Shown here: positions 61,789-64,000 of the stretch, one piece after another
Layout: each line of letters begins with the position of its first letter
How positions within the stretch are numbered: the stretch's first letter is position 1
Assembly: GCA_030435675.1 (NCBI GenBank)
Contig: CM059624.1
Span: 6,596,769 to 6,660,768 of the forward strand
Direction of reading: 5' to 3'
DNA length: 64,000 bases
Source: Steinernema hermaphroditum
Lineage: Eukaryota; Nematoda; Chromadorea; Rhabditida; Steinernematidae
Made by a program: the position numbers and the translations under genes
The notes under the pieces: generated by a model
The model's database searches: none
Told to the model about the DNA's origin: nothing
Seen by the model: the letters and a program-made list of their open reading frames with translations, nothing else

Positions 61789-64000
61789 TCACTTCCTCAT
61801 CAACCTCCTCAGCTTCCTCAAATTGGCCGTGGTGACTTCGTCCTCGGGCTTCAACTCCAGCGCCTTCCTGTAGGCCCTTTCGGCCGCTGCGTACTTCTCG
61901 TTCAGATGCAGAATGGCGCCGTAGTTGGAGTAGGAGGTCCCATCGGGTCTCACAGTGACGAGCGCCGCGTAGAGCTGCTCGGACTCCTGGTTCCCTCCCA
62001 GTTGACGGTGGGCGTTCGCCGCGCCGAAGAGGGCGTCGGGGTGGTCGTGTTGGATGCCGAGGGCCTTCTTGAAGGAGGCGATGGCGCGCTTCCAGTCCTC
62101 CTTGAGGGAGTAGAGACGACCCAAGTGGAGATGGGGTTCAGGGCTCAAAGAGTCGATTCTCTCTGCCGCCAGGAGGAGACTCTCAGCTTCGGCCAGGTTT
62201 CTCTGAAAATACGTTTAGAGGACTTGACCGAGTCTCTCGGGTTTACCTGCTGGACTCTGAGATTGGCCAAAGTGAGGAAGGCTGGCATGTGCACGACGTT
62301 GGCGTCGATCGCCTTCTTGTACCATTTCTCGGCCTCTTCCTCGTCTCCCTTCTTGAGAAGCGCCTCTCCGAGCATGTTGAACAGCGAAGCCCTTCCCTCG
62401 TACTCCTTCGGCATCAGCTCCACGGCTTCCCCGTACACTTCCACAGCCTCCTCTATCCTCGCCCTGCTTCCGAGAAGTCGTCCGAGGTTGTAGCGACAGC
62501 CCGTCTTCGCCGTCTCCACCACACGAAGGTTCTTCAACTTCGATCCGTCGATGTGTCCACACTGCCTGAACACCTTCTCGGCCTCGTCGAGGCGATCGGC
62601 GTTCCACAGAGAGAGGCCGAGGTTCAAGTGGGCCGAGGCAAAAGAGGGGCGCAGGTGGATGGCTCGTCTGTAGGACTCGATGGCTTCGGACAGATTCTGC
62701 TGGTCCATGTGGAGAACGCCCCTAAAGGAGGATTGCGAGAGTGACCACCGAAGTGAGTCCGTACATGTTGTAGTGAGTGTCGGCCATGTTCGGTCGATGA
62801 TCCAGCGCCTTCGCGTAGGACTCCATCGCCTCGGCAAAGCGCTTCTTCTGGGTGAGGATGTTCCCGAGGTTCGAATAGGCTGAAGAAGGTATCAACGTCT
62901 TCCACAAGATCTCTTAGGACTCACCCTTAGCTGGATTTACCTCCACAGCCGACCTGTAGAGCCTTTCCTCGTCGTTCCAGTCCTCGTTTCGCGCCACAGA
63001 CCGCGCGGCGAAGATGAGAAGCACCACGAAGAGCGCCTTCCGGAAGGATCCACTTCTCTCGTGGAGCATCCCGGCGAGAAGACAGAATCCGACGCTCGGG
63101 AAGTAGAGGATCCGTTCGGCGACGACGAATCCGACGTAGGCGAAGACGTTGGAAGCCGGCAGGAAGGGGAAGACGAGGAAGGCGAAGGCGAGAGGGATAC
63201 GGTAGTCGACGGTCTCTTCCGGGGAAGGCGAGTTCTTTCGACTCGTCGGAATCAGATTAGCATTGATGTCGTAGCGCGGACTCGGGGAACGTTTCCGTTT
63301 TCTCGATTCGGGAGGAAGAGTGGGGGCGGAAGTGAGGCATCTGTGGGCCAGTACGGTAGTCGCTGAGTAGAAAGAGATGGTCATCCAGAGGCGGTGGTCA
63401 AGGAGAGACGTGATTGGAGGGATCGAATCCATCGACCAGTCGAAACAGAGCTGAAAGTGGGGACTTCTTTCTATTCACCACCCTCAAAGCCTACCGTATA
63501 CGGAGCCACCAGCAGCCCCAGATTCAGCAGCGGGAGGTAGAGGAACGTGGCCGTCCTGACGAGGAAGCTCGGGTGGTGAGCGATCGGATTGTCGGCGACA
63601 CTGAACTCGGGACTCCGGAATCCGTTGATGGCCAGCCTGAGCAGTGCCAGGCCCCCCGTCCAGGCGATCAGGCGTGCGCATTTCCCGCGCCCTTCGCCCT
63701 ACAAGACAAAAGGATACAATGGCAATTAATCCCGTCGCAGATTACGACTCCCAAAACGACAGTTTGTCCAAACAAGCGCTCCCCTAATCGGATTACTGTC
63801 GCCAGGACAAACAATCCCTCTTCTTTTAATTACAAAGCGGATTAGGCGCAACTCGATTAGGCTCGCACGCGCTGACCCTGCCGCTTCTGTTTGGCTATTT
63901 GGGCCCTAATTAGCGCCAGGAAGGGGCGCGAGAACTTTCGGGATGACCTCTAGCCGGATGTCTTAAGAGTCACCTTGTCGCGGCAATTAGGACTCACCGC
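61789..64000 (-). CDS. TMTC-type O-mannosyltransferase (TPR membrane protein), 5' end outside window
   Basis: Exons 63998->64000, 63495-63698, 62925-63450, 62765-62879, 62247-62721 and 61789-62202 read in one frame to TGA at 61789-61791. The membrane part shows the TMTC signatures PEFSVADNP, LLNLGLLV...LCFDWSMDSIPPI and NVFAYVGFVVAERILYFPSVGFC, followed by a last helix and, from about YSNLGNILTQKKRFAEAMESY, at least eight tetratricopeptide repeats. TMTC proteins are ER O-mannosyltransferases acting on cadherin-type domains, with catalysis in the N-terminal membrane half, most of which lies beyond the right edge. The 3-bp exon fragment at the edge is defined only by its donor (gcg|gtgagt). The insert RKRKRSPSPRYD is a lumenal or cytosolic loop. 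Confidence 0.88.

Overview
This window is nuclear DNA of an animal, almost certainly a nematode. No species can be named from it. The evidence is: protein genes cut by many introns of only about 36-55 nt with TTTCAG-like acceptors; an Argonaute of the worm-specific (WAGO) type that has lost its slicer residues; a chemoreceptor of the nematode serpentine superfamily; ubiquitin with Ala at position 19; cyclophilins with the KSGKPL loop insertion; and a tight anillin-cyclophilin gene pair about 100 bp apart, as in SL2-type nematode operons. All coordinates come from hand splicing. For most genes the summed exons give an uninterrupted frame that is a multiple of three.

Layout. 1-6.0 kb: the 3' end of an unknown + gene, then three minus-strand genes (a GTPase-like protein with an arginine/glycine tail, a chimeric cyclophilin, a short anillin). 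7.8-14.2 kb: a secreted thrombospondin-type-1 protein (+) and a serpentine receptor (-) whose 1.36 kb intron is full of repeats. 15.7-21.1 kb: rpl-11 and the WAGO Argonaute. 21.1-29.6 kb: a mobile-element graveyard with two hAT-like non-autonomous elements bounded by 8-bp target duplications, a perfect 62-nt inverted repeat, an RRP6-like exonuclease pseudogene split by one of the hATs, several foldbacks, a GGGATC minisatellite family and an M16 peptidase pseudogene. One intact unknown gene (25.2-26.1 kb) lies among them. 29.9-40.2 kb: a small putative mitochondrial membrane protein, a PAQR receptor, polyubiquitin (six units), a second cyclophilin, a small cysteine-rich protein and a C-type lectin. 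40.2-44.7 kb: apparently gene-free. 44.7-54.7 kb: a Golgi-type sulfotransferase, a multi-span membrane protein, a deleted mariner element and a paired-like (UNC-42/PROP-like) homeobox gene with a 2.9 kb intron. 57.9-64.0 kb: a secreted GCC2/GCC3 + EGF protein and the 3' part of a TMTC O-mannosyltransferase gene that runs off the window.

The genes do not form one pathway; the set is an ordinary mix of housekeeping, secreted and signalling genes. The more unusual material is (i) the repeat cluster at 21-29 kb just downstream of a small-RNA Argonaute, including paired hairpins, one of which contains a copy of the 3' end of the neighbouring peptidase pseudogene, and (ii) a cyclophilin copy that lost its start codon and gained a new acidic N-terminal exon while keeping an intron nearly identical to that of its sister gene 34 kb away.
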